A stretch of DNA of 64,000 nt from DATIXJ01 sp963714795 (GTDB taxonomy: Bacteria > Bacteroidota > Ignavibacteria > UBA10030 > SZUA-254): NCBI GenBank assembly GCA_963714795.1, contig CAVQPS010000010.1, positions 496,001-560,000 on the forward strand. Reading direction: 5' to 3'. The position numbers and the translations under genes were made by a program. Every line of letters begins with the position of its first letter. Position 1 is the stretch's first letter. Under the pieces are notes generated by a model. The model had not been told where the DNA came from and did not search any database. It saw only the letters and a list, made by a program, of their open reading frames with translations. Below are positions 44,496-54,383 of the stretch, piece by piece.

Positions 44496-44801
44496 TTGAA
44501 AACACACAGATACGATGCACCGCGAATAAATCTGATCCTCAACCGACCTGAAAACCTGATTGTTTTCATCGGAGCGATAATGGTTGCAATTGTGGTTTTG
44601 TACGGAGCATCGAACTTCGGCACACAGAACAGCATGAAGGCAACAGTCGCCCCCACAACGGCGAATTTTGACGATTACTCCGTCGCAGAGAATCAAACAA
44701 CATCGACAAAAGCAGATTTGACACAGAACATCATCTTCGGTTTGCGCCAGACTCACACACACTCTGCCGTCAACGTTGGTTTCTTATCTCCTCATCCTTA
44801 A
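44496..44801 (+). CDS. Hypothetical single-pass membrane protein
   Basis: A 101-residue frame starting at TTG 44496 with AAGGGG about ten bases upstream. A short N-terminus (LKTHRYDAPRINLILNRPEN) leads into one helix (LIVFIGAIMVAIVVLYGASN) and a polar Thr/Ala/Asn-rich outside part. No family is recognised. Support comes from its position behind element copy 9 and the natural composition; an ATG start is lacking. Confidence 0.45.
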   Translation: MKTHRYDAPRINLILNRPENLIVFIGAIMVAIVVLYGASNFGTQNSMKATVAPTTANFDDYSVAENQTTSTKADLTQNIIFGLRQTHTHSAVNVGFLSPHP

Positions 44802-44930
44802 TCCAACCCCAAAACAATTTAATCATCATCAAGCCCTTAAAGAGACTTAGCAATAAAACCGGTGTGATATTTTTTTGTTCCAACGATATTTGTGTTATGG
44901 TGGTTCACCGAAACACGGGGCCGCGAGAGA

Positions 44931-46472
44931 TCAATCGACAGGCTTTCGTTCGAGAAAGATATAATGACTGTTCTCGCATCGAACATTGTAATGGATAAGC
45001 AATTCATTCTTTCGTAAAAGCCAATCGTTAACGTATTTCTCCGATTCAGGGGTTCGATCCTTTCCAATGACGATATAATACTCGGAATGCTGCAGCGAAC
45101 CCAGGATGTCTCCTTCCGTAGAATTATAAATGATGTGGAATTGCTTCAACGGTAATCCGCTCGAAATCATTATTCTTTGAGCTTGGCCGAATCCGGTCAA
45201 AAGGGCTATAGAACCTCCGGTGTAGATTTGATGGAGCTGTTCACCGAGAGCGATCCCGAATTGTGTTTCGTCAGAACTGCTCCTTTTAGCATCATCAAAA
45301 GTTGCAACCCCGACCGATGGAAGAGCGATTTGAACGAGAGGCATGGCGAGAAGGCAAACAACTACCAACACCCGTGTGATTTTTGATTTTACATAATAAC
45401 AGAACTCGGACAAACCAATTCCCCCTGCCACCGAGAGAAAAAGTCCGGCTGTTAAAACATACCGCCAGTTCCAACGCCACTGATCGACCTGTACGAAACC
45501 TGCAAGAATCGCAACAAGTGCGAAGACAGCCGGCAGACCGAAGAAAAGAAGCAATATTATGCGAGGAATCCGTTTTGAATGTGCGAGGTGAGAACGGAAA
45601 AATACTCCGGATGCGATGATGAGAATGAACGGACCAAAAATAAACAGCAACGCTTTACCGAAGATCAAAAAAGCATCAAAGGGAATCTGCTGCTCGTTCC
45701 CGAAAGTTGATCCCTGAGTAGCAGAATATGTCCAATGGGCAAATTTGAATGGATCACCATATTCGAATTTGTTCCAACAAATCCAGAATGCAATGCCGGT
45801 CCAGCAGAGCGCAGCAATGATAATCGATCGGACAACGCCCCTCCGATCCGAGCGATGCCACAGAAGTCTCCTTCTCACGATAATCACGGGAGATATAAAC
45901 GGTACAAGGAACCAAGCTTCATATCGGCACAGACTTGCCAGAGCAACAATCGCCGCACAGGCCCAAAGCCAGTATTCATCATCATCCTGGAGCCAACGTA
46001 AAAGAAGATATCCGGAGAGTGTGATGAGAAAAATGCTGATGAGCTCGGTCATCGGTGTCAGAGCCATATATATCACATTCGGATTGAGACCAAAAAGGCA
46101 TCCGCTAAACAATGCAATTCGCGGCGAACCGGTGATATTCCGGACAATCAGAAAGAGCAGGATGCTTGTTCCCACGAGACAGGGAATGCCAACAACCGAT
46201 CCGGCAATTCCTGAATAGAAGAGCGCGTCTATCGCCACGAACGGGATCAAAAAGAGATGCGGCAGCGGAAGCCAGACGGTGCCGATGTTATGAAAACCCG
46301 GACGCTGCGAGTCGAAAAATTCTCGGGCTCTGACAATGTGAGAAACCGCGTCACCGAAATAGAGAAAAGAATGTGTGTCCATAAAATATAGAACGATGCC
46401 AGACAGGCAGCTAACTAAAACGAGAAGAGTGGTGAGGAGAAATAGTTCTCGATTTTTACAATGGACGTTCAT
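44931..46472 (-). CDS. Membrane glycosyltransferase, GT39/ArnT-like (GT-C fold)
   Basis: A polytopic protein of about 513 residues with around ten helices. ATG 46472 (MNVHCKNRELFL) is chosen over TTG 46487. The first luminal loop carries YFGDAVSHIVRAREFFDS, with an acidic pair at the position expected for GT-C enzymes, followed by TVWLPLPHLFLIPFVAIDAL. Later come ALTPMTELISIFLITLSGYL and RYEAWFLVPFISP. Enzymes of this fold transfer sugars from polyprenyl-phosphate donors to lipids or proteins outside the membrane. The exact acceptor is unknown. It stands alone before tRNA-Gln. Confidence 0.75.
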   Translation of the reverse strand: MNVHCKNRELFLLTTLLVLVSCLSGIVLYFMDTHSFLYFGDAVSHIVRAREFFDSQRPGFHNIGTVWLPLPHLFLIPFVAIDALFYSGIAGSVVGIPCLVGTSILLFLIVRNITGSPRIALFSGCLFGLNPNVIYMALTPMTELISIFLITLSGYLLLRWLQDDDEYWLWACAAIVALASLCRYEAWFLVPFISPVIIVRRRLLWHRSDRRGVVRSIIIAALCWTGIAFWICWNKFEYGDPFKFAHWTYSATQGSTFGNEQQIPFDAFLIFGKALLFIFGPFILIIASGVFFRSHLAHSKRIPRIILLLFFGLPAVFALVAILAGFVQVDQWRWNWRYVLTAGLFLSVAGGIGLSEFCYYVKSKITRVLVVVCLLAMPLVQIALPSVGVATFDDAKRSSSDETQFGIALGEQLHQIYTGGSIALLTGFGQAQRIMISSGLPLKQFHIIYNSTEGDILGSLQHSEYYIVIGKDRTPESEKYVNDWLLRKNELLIHYNVRCENSHYIFLERKPVD

Positions 46473-46487
46473 CGTTTTCCCGGGCAA

Positions 46488-46924
46488 CAGGCCAAGCTTT
46501 CCCTTATTACCGGTTCTCCGAGATATAATCTCTGACCTGCCACTGAATTCTATACCAATGATAACTTAATAATTTTTCAATATGGTACCTGCCCCATCTT
46601 TTATCCAAACTGAATGAGAAAAAATCTGTGATTAAAGTCAAGCAGCCGAAATCGATTGTGGTTTGATGCTTCTGATGAATTCATCCGGCGTCTGAAGTGT
46701 TCAGCAAGGATACTGCTTTAAACCGAACATTTTAGAATTGCCAAGGAAGAGTGATTCGGGGAAAAGAAACTGCTTAGGAACTATTTGACAATGTGTTGCA
46801 AATCGGTTGCAACATCCAAAACTATTTCTTACATTTGTATACATCGGGTTGCAAATTGGTAACAAGTCCAGGACGATTTGCACCTTTTTTGCAACTTCGA
46901 GAAGAAAAATTGGCGTTTTTGAAT
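46488..46924. other. Intergenic region with direct repeats before tRNA-Gln
   Basis: No gene is supported. Two imperfect direct repeats of about 23 bases lie at 46795-46818 (GTTGCAAATCGGTTGCAACA) and 46848-46870 (GTTGCAAATTGGTAACAAGT), both ending TCCA and 53 bases apart. A further TTTGCA...TTGCAAC stands at 46877-46896. They may be part of the tRNA promoter region. Confidence 0.4.
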
Positions 46925-46997
46925 TGCCCGGTGGTGTAACTGGCAACACACTTGACTCTGGATCAAGGAAGTCTAGGTTCAAATCCTAGCCGGGCAG
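46925..46997 (+). tRNA. tRNA-Gln (anticodon CTG)
   Basis: A complete cloverleaf: acceptor TGCCCGG/CCGGGCA, D arm with TGGTGTAACTGG, anticodon stem CTTGA/TCAAG with loop CTCTGGA (anticodon CTG), and T arm CTAGG-TTCAAAT-CCTAG. The discriminator base is G and CCA is not encoded. It reads CAG glutamine codons. Confidence 0.95.
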
Positions 46998-47055
46998 CTT
47001 CGTTACAGGCAGTACGGTAATATACGGTGGTGGTTTCCCTTGCTTCTTTTCCCCG

Positions 47056-47568
47056 CTACATTTTCCCGGAAACATAGTCGAGAATTTTTGCTTCCAGTTT
47101 TCCATTGCTGAAACAACCGATTTCTTTTTCAATCGGTTCACCGAAGGTTGATTGATATTTCAAGATGCCTCGAAATACAGCATTCACTTGAACGCTTGTT
47201 TGATTTTCTCCCGTCGGTTTGACAAAGATGCTGAACTGAACCGAGACATTCAATGATTTATATTCCGGTAATCCATCCGGCTCCCGGCAATCGGCACCGA
47301 CGATGTCATCTTCCGTCCATGCCGGATCATGCCAGTATTCAGTCACAATCATTCCCGAACTTTGATCTGCTTCTTTTACCGGAATATCGTTCTCTTTGAG
47401 ATACGCAGAAACATCTGCCCACACGGTATCCTGGTGAGTGGCAAAAGTTTTTTTATAACTGCCACGGTCAAAATTTTCCTGTTTCGAACCGGCACATCCG
47501 AAAAAAATAATCACTGGAATACTTAATATTAAAACCAGGAAACCGGTAAAGTTATTTCTCCAAACCAT
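47056..47568 (-). CDS. Hypothetical lipoprotein
   Basis: A 170-residue exported lipoprotein: MVWRNNFTGFLVLILSIPV then IIFFGC with a lipobox-like end, then AGSKQENFDRG. The mature domain (about 40-170) alternates strands and helices (TVWADVSAYLKENDIPVKEA, SGMIVTEYWHDPAW, SLNVSVQFSIFVKPTGENQT), a layout seen in small BamC-like outer-membrane lipoprotein domains, but I cannot assign a family. GAAAGGAAAACATC precedes ATG 47568. It is monocistronic. Confidence 0.75.
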   Translation of the reverse strand: MVWRNNFTGFLVLILSIPVIIFFGCAGSKQENFDRGSYKKTFATHQDTVWADVSAYLKENDIPVKEADQSSGMIVTEYWHDPAWTEDDIVGADCREPDGLPEYKSLNVSVQFSIFVKPTGENQTSVQVNAVFRGILKYQSTFGEPIEKEIGCFSNGKLEAKILDYVSGKM

Positions 47569-48182
47569 GATGTTTTCCTTTCATCGAAACATAATCGAAG
47601 AAGATCATTATGAACTCGTTATAAATGACAATGTAACGATAGACAGCGTGAAACTCAAAAAAAAATGCTCCTTTTCTTCTCCATGCTCTGTTTTTTCAAA
47701 ATAGGTCTTTCACAATATTTTAACGCGATTTCTACGGATTTTCATTCCGAAACAATCTTTTATAAATTTTTGAAAAATAACACGATTTTAATAAAAAGCC
47801 GAAATTCAATATCCGTCTAACCAATGATATGTATTCTCTTCTGTAACGACATCACAACAAATTCTTCAACGAACAAGCAAAACTTATTCAATCGTTGTCG
47901 GTTGGAGCAATCGGTGACATTCATCACCACACATGAATGCCTTTCCAATTAATTTTACTTGACAATGATTCAAAGAACTTGCATCTTAGTACCCTGCGGG
48001 ACAACAGAGATCCGTAGGTAAAACCATCACTTTTGGCAACAAATCTTAAAATCGACGAATGTTCGCTCCAATTTGTCGTCTTTAAAATTCTTTAGAGGGC
48101 ACTTCATTAGAATTGATCGTATACAACAAAAGGAAGTAGTATTCCATTGTGAGCATAGTTATCGCAGGAAGAAATTAATTTT
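47569..48182. other. Divergent intergenic region
   Basis: A 614-base AT-rich gap between the lipoprotein gene and the sigma-54 activator gene. It should hold promoters for both. TTGACA at about 47960 followed by CATCTT is a weak candidate for the activator. A 51-codon frame from 47669 begins in a run of A with no ribosome site and is not accepted. Confidence 0.4.
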
Positions 48183-49520
48183 ATGACGTCTGTTGTTTTT
48201 TTATCCCTCACCGGGGAATCCAGTAATTACATTTCGGAGCAACTTCTCACTGCCGGGATAAGGATTATTGAAAATCAATCTCTCGCCGAGACGGAAAAAG
48301 TATTAACCTCCGATCATCGTCCCGTTTGTATCGTGCGATCTCAGACGTTGAACGAAACGGTATTCGGTATTTTGGGATTTATTCGTCAGCATAAATTGTC
48401 AACAAAAATCATTGTTAGCGCAGCAACGGGAAGTGTCGATGATGCAGTCCGGTCAATGAAAGCAGGCGTGTCGGATTTTCTTACAGGCGATTGCAACAGT
48501 ACGCTCTTAGCTGAATCGATCGTGAAGCTTGTTCCGAATGCCGTACATCCCCAACAGCCGGTACAAAATTCTGACCAGATCACGGAAACAGATTGCGTCC
48601 TTATCGGACAAAGTTCCTCAATATGCGAGATCCGTTCCGCCGTCAACCTTGTTGCAAAATCACAGACGACGGTTCTTATCACAGGAGAAAGCGGCACGGG
48701 CAAAGAAATTGTCGTTCGTCTCATCCATTCACAAAGCAGCCGCGCAAAAAAACCGTTCGTCGCATTAAACTGTGCATCGCTGCCAAAAGATGTTATCGAA
48801 AACGAGTTATTCGGTCATGAGCGCGGGGCGTTCACGGGCGCATTAATAAAAAAGCCCGGGTGTTTCGAGATGGCCAACGGCGGAACGCTTCTCTTCGACG
48901 AGATTGCAGAGATGAGTCCGGAAACACAGGCGAAATTATTGCGGGCAATTGAAACACAAAAATTCAGAAGACTGGGCGGCAAGGAAGAAATTCGTGTCGA
49001 CGTTCGCATGATCGCCGCGACCAACAAAAATATCGCCGCAGCATTGAAATCGAAAGAACTCCGCGAAGATTTATACTACCGTTTAAGTGTTATTGAAATT
49101 TTCATTCCGCCGTTACGGGAACGCAAAGAGGATATACCCCTCTTGATCGATTATTTCCTGTCTCTCTTCTCACAAAAATACGGTAAACAACGGCAGGAAT
49201 TCAGTGAAGAATGCCTCACGATGCTTTCCGATTACGACTGGCCCGGCAATGTCCGTGAAATCAAAAATGTGATCGAACGGGCAATCGTGATTTGTCCTCA
49301 CAATAAAATAGGCCGTCAGTATCTCCCGGAACGCATCCAACATCGCATCCCCCTGCAGCACATTACCATTCCGCTCGGCAGTTCAGCGGAAGAAGCGGAA
49401 CGCATTCTTATTTTACAAACGCTTGCCTCGGCAGGAAACAACAAAGCAAAGACCGCAAAAATCTTAGGATTGAGCAGAAAGACTCTTCACAATAAACTGC
49501 AGTTGTTCGCACAGAAATAA
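48183..49520 (+). CDS. Sigma-54-dependent transcriptional activator with degenerate receiver
   Basis: A 445-residue NtrC-family protein. The N-terminal 1-115 has the receiver layout (ending STKIIVSAATGSVDDAVRSM KAGVSDFL) but lacks the acidic pair and the phosphoacceptor Asp (PVCIVRSQTL in its place), so it is probably not phosphorylated. The AAA+ domain is complete: Walker A GESGTGKE, the sigma-54 loop RGAFTGA, Walker B GGTLLFDEIAEM, and PPLRERKEDIPLL. A Fis-type helix-turn-helix ends the protein (NKAKTAKILGLSRKTLHNKL). It may control the sigma-54-like promoters in the exopolysaccharide locus. Confidence 0.95.
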   Translation: MTSVVFLSLTGESSNYISEQLLTAGIRIIENQSLAETEKVLTSDHRPVCIVRSQTLNETVFGILGFIRQHKLSTKIIVSAATGSVDDAVRSMKAGVSDFLTGDCNSTLLAESIVKLVPNAVHPQQPVQNSDQITETDCVLIGQSSSICEIRSAVNLVAKSQTTVLITGESGTGKEIVVRLIHSQSSRAKKPFVALNCASLPKDVIENELFGHERGAFTGALIKKPGCFEMANGGTLLFDEIAEMSPETQAKLLRAIETQKFRRLGGKEEIRVDVRMIAATNKNIAAALKSKELREDLYYRLSVIEIFIPPLRERKEDIPLLIDYFLSLFSQKYGKQRQEFSEECLTMLSDYDWPGNVREIKNVIERAIVICPHNKIGRQYLPERIQHRIPLQHITIPLGSSAEEAERILILQTLASAGNNKAKTAKILGLSRKTLHNKLQLFAQK

Positions 49521-49551
49521 ATTTCTTTCCTTACGAGAAGACCTGTCGAAG

Positions 49552-50799
49552 TCAATGACGTATCGCATTTTTTAATGCCTGAAGCAGTGGATCTTGTTGA
49601 CCTGCCGGTGCATTAGGCAACCACCCTCGCCATAATTCCCAAATACCCACCCCGCCAATATGTTGATTCCTTGCATATTGCACTTTCGCGATTATTGACG
49701 TTTGATTCTCGAAAGAATAAAAAGTATTTCCTTGCTCTGCCCAATTTGCTTTTGCAATATCATCCCAATGCAAAGTTACTGTAGACGGAATATCTCTCAT
49801 GCCAATCCATTGGTTCTTACCGCCGGCGTGACCAATAGCCACCGGGAGAACGGTACTATTATCGGTCATCTGGAGCGACTCAAACGGAATTAACGTAATG
49901 AGTTTGGAAGAATCTACACCTGCTTGTTTCCATTCGTTTATTCCACGAAGATTCCATGTTTCTTGACTGACTTCGGGATTTTGATACAAAGGAGAGTAGT
50001 GACTAATTTGGTTGGAATTTTGCATCCCGTATTCCATCAAATCGATAAAATCAACCGCACTATTGAGTGTTCCAACGTCAATTACCGGATCCGTTTTAGA
50101 TTGGTCCCACCAAAACCATGTCGGTACGGCCATGGCTAACAATCCTCGAGTCTGCCAGGAATTAAGTTGATCTCTAAGTTTCGTCAGAAACCGGGTATAG
50201 TTTGCGCGGCCCACGGCACCTCGGGTTGGAAATTCCCAATCGATATCGATACCATCGTAACCATGACGAGACGCAAATCCAACCGCCGCTTGAATGAATG
50301 CATCCTGTTTTACCGTGTCCGCAATAATATCGGCAAACATCGAAGCCGGATTACCCGTTTCCCCGCCAACACATAATAGTAATTTTACTCCATTTGCTTT
50401 TGCACTTTCGTGAAGAATCGCCTGATGTGTACGCCCGTTAGATCCATTGTCCAGAGAATTCAAACACCAGCCTGTTCCTCCACAGACTCCGCCGTTTTCA
50501 AAAATTGTTGAATCGCACGAATTTGCAACCAAATTGAAATATGGGTATGTAGAGGTAGGCTCACCCCAGAAGAAAATTAGATGAGAAAAAGCCTTCCAAT
50601 CAAGTTTTTGAGGTGGCATATCGCAAACACTCCAGATCGGATAATAAGCGATCACCGCAAAATTTTGAATTTTACTTATTGCCGGAGGTTGCGTTTGAAT
50701 ATTTCCAAAAACTTTCTTGTTTTGAGAAAAGGCTTGGCCTTCTAAAAAGACACATAACACAATGATGATAAAAACAAAAATTCGGACTTTGGTATTCAT
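49552..50799 (-). CDS. Secreted GH18 chitinase-like protein, single domain
   Basis: A 415-residue exported GH18 protein. ATG 50799 with GGAG upstream begins the signal peptide (MNTKVRIFVFIIIVLCVFLE...AFSQ). The catalytic motif is the canonical YDGIDIDWEFP. Other barrel segments match the two large neighbours: LLAMAVPTWFWWDQSKTDPV, DFIDLMEYGMQNSNQISHYS and IGGVGIWELWRGWLPNAPAG. It has no Ig-like modules and no sorting domain, so after export it would stay periplasmic or leave by another route. It could be the ancestor of, or a periplasmic partner to, the tandem genes upstream. Confidence 0.9.
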   Translation of the reverse strand: MNTKVRIFVFIIIVLCVFLEGQAFSQNKKVFGNIQTQPPAISKIQNFAVIAYYPIWSVCDMPPQKLDWKAFSHLIFFWGEPTSTYPYFNLVANSCDSTIFENGGVCGGTGWCLNSLDNGSNGRTHQAILHESAKANGVKLLLCVGGETGNPASMFADIIADTVKQDAFIQAAVGFASRHGYDGIDIDWEFPTRGAVGRANYTRFLTKLRDQLNSWQTRGLLAMAVPTWFWWDQSKTDPVIDVGTLNSAVDFIDLMEYGMQNSNQISHYSPLYQNPEVSQETWNLRGINEWKQAGVDSSKLITLIPFESLQMTDNSTVLPVAIGHAGGKNQWIGMRDIPSTVTLHWDDIAKANWAEQGNTFYSFENQTSIIAKVQYARNQHIGGVGIWELWRGWLPNAPAGQQDPLLQALKNAIRH

Positions 50800-50952
50800 T
50801 GTTTCTCCGCGATTTGACCATATTCCATTCTGGAAATCCGTTAATGATGATGCGTTCAAGAAACTACCACACATATTAATAACTTACAATGTAAGTTCAA
50901 AAAAAATTATCAACGCTCAAAACGACTTCCCTGTTTTCCGATCCGGTATTCA

Positions 50953-50996
50953 GGAAAAAAGCCCCAATGAAACAATATTGTTTTCATTGAGGCTCT
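50953..50996 (-). terminator. Rho-independent terminator after the 1120-aa GH18 gene
   Basis: On the minus strand, AGCCTCAATGAAA and a matching TTTCATTGGGGCT pair around CAATATTG and are followed by TTTTTTCC. Confidence 0.8.
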
Positions 50997-51020
50997 CATG
51001 ATATACACTTCCGGGTTATG

Positions 51021-54000
51021 TTACTTGAGAAGAACCATTTTTTTGACTTGGGCGAAGGTTCCCGCAGTTAAGCGATAGATGTAAATGCCGCTGGCGAGCC
51101 GGTTCGCTTCAAAGCGTGCAGAATAGGTTCCGGCTTCACGCCATTCATTGACAAGCACTTCAACTTCTCGTCCGAGAATATCGTAAACCTTCAGGGTTAC
51201 AAAATCGTTGTTCGGAATTGCAAAGGAAACGGTCGTTGTCGGATTAAACGGGTTAGGATAATTCTGCAGGAGCGAATATGATTTTGGTATTTCCTTTGGT
51301 TTTTCTATTGGCACTTGATTGTCCGGCGGCGGCGGCGGCTGTTCGAGATCATATGATAACCTGACAATCCCGGCAAGTGTAGAGGATGAGCTAGAAGAAA
51401 AAATGAGTTTTGCGGGTTGAGACGATTTCAACCAATATCCTTGTCCTGGCCGGATGGAATCCGCTATCGAATAGGAGGTTCCATATTCAAAAATATCGGA
51501 AACATCAATTCCCGGTGGAACAGAAACAATCGAATTCGTACTAATCGCTGCACTGATCGATCCGACAAGATTCCAGCCGGTAGAAACATTAATAGTATCT
51601 TTCGAAATCGGGGAGCCTGTTGCAACCATTGTTTGATCCGATCCGAACTGCATCCAATATCCTGCTCCTGGCGTAAGAGTATCGCTGATAATATATTGAC
51701 CTGATCGATAGGCAAACGCATTTGAGAGAGCTGTTGGGAAGACAGCGCTTGTTCGCGGATCCTGTGCATTAAGTGGTAAGGAAACCAAAACCCAGTGAGT
51801 GATATTCACGAACTGAAATTGTCGTACAGTGGACCACCCGCTTGAACCGTTTGCATTGCTCGCACGTACGCGCCAGTAATAAGTCGGGTACGTTGTTAAT
51901 GTCCCGATTTGTTGGGAAGTCGCGGTTAGTGTTGAATCGCCGAACAATATTGTTGCAAAAGTCGAGTCCCGTCCAACCTCAAGAAAATATTCTGTCGCCG
52001 TTGGGGCTGAATTCCACGAAAAATTTACCGTCGTTGCGTTGATCAATGCCCCACCTATCGGCGAGATTAATACCGGTGCCGGCGGTGGTTTAAGAGTTGT
52101 GTCGACAAACCGGATATTATCCAGGTAATATGTCGGGTTAAGCCGAGTATAATTTTGAATATTAACCCGAGTAATAGGGTAATTATTCGGATCAAGCTGA
52201 TCCATTGGTAAAGAAATTGTCGTCCATTGGCCAACAGGCACATCAAATTGGAGGTTGTTTGGAAACACATCACCGTTATCATCATTACAATAAATATTCA
52301 ATATTAAACTCGGAGTCGTATTATATACAGCTAACTGAAACAAGGAATATTGGAATGGACTAATTCCGATTCCTGAGCCATTGGAGCCAGTATGAACACT
52401 GAACGCACCCCAAGCAACTTGTGTTACCTTCAGTGAATATAATCCTGCATACACTTGGTCGGTGCTGTTATATATATTTGCCGAATTCCAGGAAGTATCT
52501 CTCCACGGCGCTTCCAAGATATCTTGATATATCCACGGTTGAGCGGGTGTTACCGGAAACGGTTTCACAAATACCGTAATGGGTGATGTTATTGTACTGT
52601 TTCCCGCGGCGTCTGTTGCCTTCACTGTCAATATTTGGGCACCGCTGAGTGTAGTTGCGTTCCAAGTAAATGTATACGGTGATGTATTATCGATCGCAAC
52701 GGCCACCCCGTTTACCAATAATTGTACACTCGCGACACTCTTGTTATCGCTTGCCGTTGCGGTTACTGTCACAATACCAGTCAGTGAATCTCCGTTTGCG
52801 GGTGATGTAAGAGCAACAACCGGCTTGATCGTATCCGGGACGGCTTTGACAACAAACACCGTTACCGGTGACGTTGTTGCACTGTTCCCCGCGCCATCCG
52901 TTGCCTTCACCGCCAATATCTGTGATCCGCTGAGATTAGTTGTGTTCCATGCAAAGCTATAGGGTGATGTATTATCAGTCGCTGTAACCACTCCATTGAC
53001 TAGCAACTGTACACTCGCAACAATGTTGTTATCCGTTGCATTGGCTGTCACCGTAATTATTCCGGTTACGGTATCACCGTTTGCAGGAGATGTGAGAGTC
53101 ACAACCGGTTTGATCGTGTCCGGAGGAATAATAATACCACCAACCGCCGCTTTCAATTCCTGCAGTAACGGATCATGCTGTCCTGCCGCTGCATTCGGCA
53201 ACCATCCGCGCCATAATTCCCAGATCCCAAGTCCACCGATACTCTTACTCCGTACATATTGTACTTTCGCAGCCAATGATGTTGCATTCTCATAGGAATA
53301 AAATGAGTTACCCGACTCCGCCCAATTGCACATCGATATCGAATCATAATGCACCGTCACTCCTGCCGGTACATCCCGTATCCCGATCCATGATGCCGAT
53401 CCACCGGCATGACCGATCGCTACCGGTGTTATCCCGGAGTTGTCCGTCATCTTTATCGATTCAAACGGTAGCAACGTCACGATCCGCGACGGATCCACTC
53501 CCGCTCCCTTCCATTCATTGATTCCCCGAAGGTCCCATGTCTCCTGACTCACTGCAGAATTCTTGTATAACGGTGAATAATGACTGATGGCCGATGTGTT
53601 TTCCATACCATATTCCATCAGATTGATCAAATCAACTTTCGTATTCAACGTCGATAGATCGATCACCGGATCGGTATGTTTCGTATCCCACCAATACCAT
53701 GTCGGTACTGCCATCCCGATGAGTCCTTTATTCGGTGTCCATGTATCCAGTTTCGCGCGGAGTTTCGTCAGAAACAATGTATAGTTTGCCCGTCCCGTTG
53801 CTCCTTCCGTCGGAAACTCCCAATCGATCGACACACCATCGAACTGTACGCCATAAACGTTATGGCGTGTAATCGAATCTACTGCATTGATATATGTATC
53901 AAACTTTGTTGTGTCAGCAATCAATGCTGCAAATGCACTCGCCGGTGTCCCGTATTCCCCTCCAAGATCCAACAGTAATTTCACTCCGTGCGCATTACAC

Positions 54001-54383
54001 GAATCCCGCATCACTTGTACATGATTTTTTCCTGCAATCGGATTGGCACACCAACCCGGGGTTCCCGTAAATGTGATACTGAATGAATTATTTCCCGGCG
54101 TCGCCGGAGGAAAATACGGTGCCGTATTTACATTCGGCGTGATCCCGGAACTCGCTCCCCCAAATAATACTAAATGCGTTATCGCACTGTAATCCACATC
54201 CTGCGGCGGCATATCGCAATACGACCATACCGTATAATAGGCTACCACCGCTAATGGTGTAGACGAAACCGATTGCGGGCGGGAAGCAGACATAGCTTGC
54301 CTATTGGCTTCTTGTCCAAAGCTCTGTGATGCCAAACTAAAGACGAATAACGCAAAGAATAACTTAGCCAAATTTTTCACCAT
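51021..54383 (-). CDS. Secreted multidomain GH18 protein with T9SS sorting domain (copy A)
   Basis: A 1120-residue exported protein. Signal peptide (VKNLAKLFFALFVFSLASQS), GH18 barrel (about 45-415) with motif FDGVSIDWEFP (Ser for the second Asp of DxxDxDxE, Glu present), two Ig-like repeats starting KPVVTLTSPANG and KPVVALTSPANG, a jelly-roll module (about 625-765) ending YYLDNIRFV, an FN3-like module, a region of the type THWVLVSLPLNAQDPRTSAV with STGWNLVGSI, and a C-terminal sorting domain (LLQNYPNPFNPTT) for type IX secretion. The segment at 53068-54245, covering the whole barrel, is almost identical to that of the next gene. Confidence 0.92.
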   Translation of the reverse strand: MVKNLAKLFFALFVFSLASQSFGQEANRQAMSASRPQSVSSTPLAVVAYYTVWSYCDMPPQDVDYSAITHLVLFGGASSGITPNVNTAPYFPPATPGNNSFSITFTGTPGWCANPIAGKNHVQVMRDSCNAHGVKLLLDLGGEYGTPASAFAALIADTTKFDTYINAVDSITRHNVYGVQFDGVSIDWEFPTEGATGRANYTLFLTKLRAKLDTWTPNKGLIGMAVPTWYWWDTKHTDPVIDLSTLNTKVDLINLMEYGMENTSAISHYSPLYKNSAVSQETWDLRGINEWKGAGVDPSRIVTLLPFESIKMTDNSGITPVAIGHAGGSASWIGIRDVPAGVTVHYDSISMCNWAESGNSFYSYENATSLAAKVQYVRSKSIGGLGIWELWRGWLPNAAAGQHDPLLQELKAAVGGIIIPPDTIKPVVTLTSPANGDTVTGIITVTANATDNNIVASVQLLVNGVVTATDNTSPYSFAWNTTNLSGSQILAVKATDGAGNSATTSPVTVFVVKAVPDTIKPVVALTSPANGDSLTGIVTVTATASDNKSVASVQLLVNGVAVAIDNTSPYTFTWNATTLSGAQILTVKATDAAGNSTITSPITVFVKPFPVTPAQPWIYQDILEAPWRDTSWNSANIYNSTDQVYAGLYSLKVTQVAWGAFSVHTGSNGSGIGISPFQYSLFQLAVYNTTPSLILNIYCNDDNGDVFPNNLQFDVPVGQWTTISLPMDQLDPNNYPITRVNIQNYTRLNPTYYLDNIRFVDTTLKPPPAPVLISPIGGALINATTVNFSWNSAPTATEYFLEVGRDSTFATILFGDSTLTATSQQIGTLTTYPTYYWRVRASNANGSSGWSTVRQFQFVNITHWVLVSLPLNAQDPRTSAVFPTALSNAFAYRSGQYIISDTLTPGAGYWMQFGSDQTMVATGSPISKDTINVSTGWNLVGSISAAISTNSIVSVPPGIDVSDIFEYGTSYSIADSIRPGQGYWLKSSQPAKLIFSSSSSSTLAGIVRLSYDLEQPPPPPDNQVPIEKPKEIPKSYSLLQNYPNPFNPTTTVSFAIPNNDFVTLKVYDILGREVEVLVNEWREAGTYSARFEANRLASGIYIYRLTAGTFAQVKKMVLLK
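53068..54245. repeat. Long direct repeat, copy A (GH18 catalytic segment)
   Basis: This 1178-base stretch matches 56494-57671 at a constant offset of 3426 bases. I can find only a handful of differences, for example CCAACCCGGG against CCACCCGGGG near 54053. A second near-identical block at about 52736-52916 has the same offset, while the DNA between and around them is clearly diverged. Confidence 0.9.

Noticed and set aside
44403..44762. Minus-strand Cys-rich frame of 119 codons
   Set aside because: It is antisense to the plus-strand membrane protein frame; its many Cys come from reading ACA/GCA-rich codons backwards.
46701..46982. Minus-strand frame of 93 codons upstream of and across tRNA-Gln
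   Set aside because: It overlaps the tRNA gene on the opposite strand and reads through the direct repeats; no protein features.
47669..47824. Plus-strand 51-codon frame (MLLFFSMLCFFK...)
   Set aside because: It starts in a run of A without ribosome site and has AT-driven composition.
53276..53521. Plus-strand frames that occur twice, also at 56702-56947
   Set aside because: They recur only because the minus-strand GH18 segment is duplicated; they are antisense shadows.
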